Under the pieces are notes generated by a model that was given only the letters and a program-made list of their open reading frames with translations, was not told where the DNA came from and searched no databases. Below, piece after piece: positions 63,966-64,000 of a stretch of DNA of 64,000 nucleotides. A program made the translations under genes and the position numbers. Every line of letters begins with the position of its first letter. The first letter of the stretch is position 1. The DNA is from Candidatus Altimarinota bacterium (GTDB lineage: Bacteria; Patescibacteriota; Gracilibacteria; BD1-5; UBA6164): NCBI GenBank assembly GCA_028713225.1, contig JAQTOS010000005.1, forward strand, positions 1 through 64,000. Reading direction: 5' to 3'.

Positions 63966-64000
63966 GATATTTTAATTAAAATATTACTAATTTAGTAATA

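Noticed and set aside
1-64000. CRISPR array, rRNA operon or replication origin
   Set aside because: No regularly spaced direct repeats, no 16S/23S-like sequence, and no dnaA or clustered DnaA-box pattern were seen.

Overview
The window is AT-rich (roughly 27% GC by eye) bacterial chromosome in which UGA encodes glycine (translation table 25). In tsaD, hisS, lepA, the DEAD-box helicase, pilB, dnaG and most other genes, TGA falls exactly where Gly is invariant, while TGG is kept for Trp. TAA, and occasionally TAG, are the real stops. This points to the Absconditabacteria (SR1) / Gracilibacteria (BD1-5) branch of the Patescibacteria (CPR). Coding regions below were re-read with TGA = Gly, which merges many apparent fragments into single genes.

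Layout. 0.5-5 kb: tsaD, small unknown genes, a PAP2 phosphatase, hisS. 5-9 kb: a probable 7-TM inactive-transglutaminase membrane protein followed by an unusual fusion of an ATP-grasp ligase with a DUF1704/MATCAP-type metallopeptidase. 9-10 kb: two tandem secreted proteins that look like phage tail-fibre tips. 10-17.5 kb: lepA, an unknown protein, a RelBE-type toxin-antitoxin pair, a phospholipase-D-like lipoprotein, and an 882-residue envelope protein. 17.5-21 kb: 2-oxoacid:ferredoxin oxidoreductase subunits with a NUDIX gene between them, then DedA. 21-27 kb: a secreted Kazal-inhibitor protein, GIY-YIG, RhlE-like helicase, sortase, and a DUF3494 adhesin. 27-31 kb: tRNA-Glu, rplK, a secreted beta-propeller protein, and a standard-code-looking ORF. 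31-39 kb (minus strand): nrdD with its glycyl-radical domain as a separate gene, nrdG, nrdR, a class A penicillin-binding protein, and a coiled-coil protein, with two NrdR-type boxes in front. 39-49.8 kb: STAS protein, tsaE, a two-component system, two arginine tRNAs, a large GT-C-like membrane protein, and dnaG. 50-64 kb: a type IV pilus and surface-adhesin block (pilB, a PP2C phosphatase, pilC, secreted and adhesin-like proteins, four pilin-like proteins).

The gene set suits a small-genome, surface-attached or host-dependent cell: extensive pilus and adhesin functions, a sortase, a secreted protease inhibitor, fermentation-type oxidoreductases, and anaerobic ribonucleotide reduction. No biosynthetic pathways are visible here. 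Host dependence is inferred from the lineage, not shown by the sequence.

Most noteworthy: (1) the ligase/peptidase fusion with its 7-TM partner; (2) two ORFs with canonical Shine-Dalgarno sites and no TGA codons, one ending in TGA, which look imported from standard-code DNA; (3) palindromic repeats inserted in frame inside two conserved enzymes; (4) the split class III ribonucleotide reductase; (5) a phosphatase placed between pilB and pilC; (6) a prepilin ending in a FISUMP-like domain, a typical diversity-generating-retroelement target fold.
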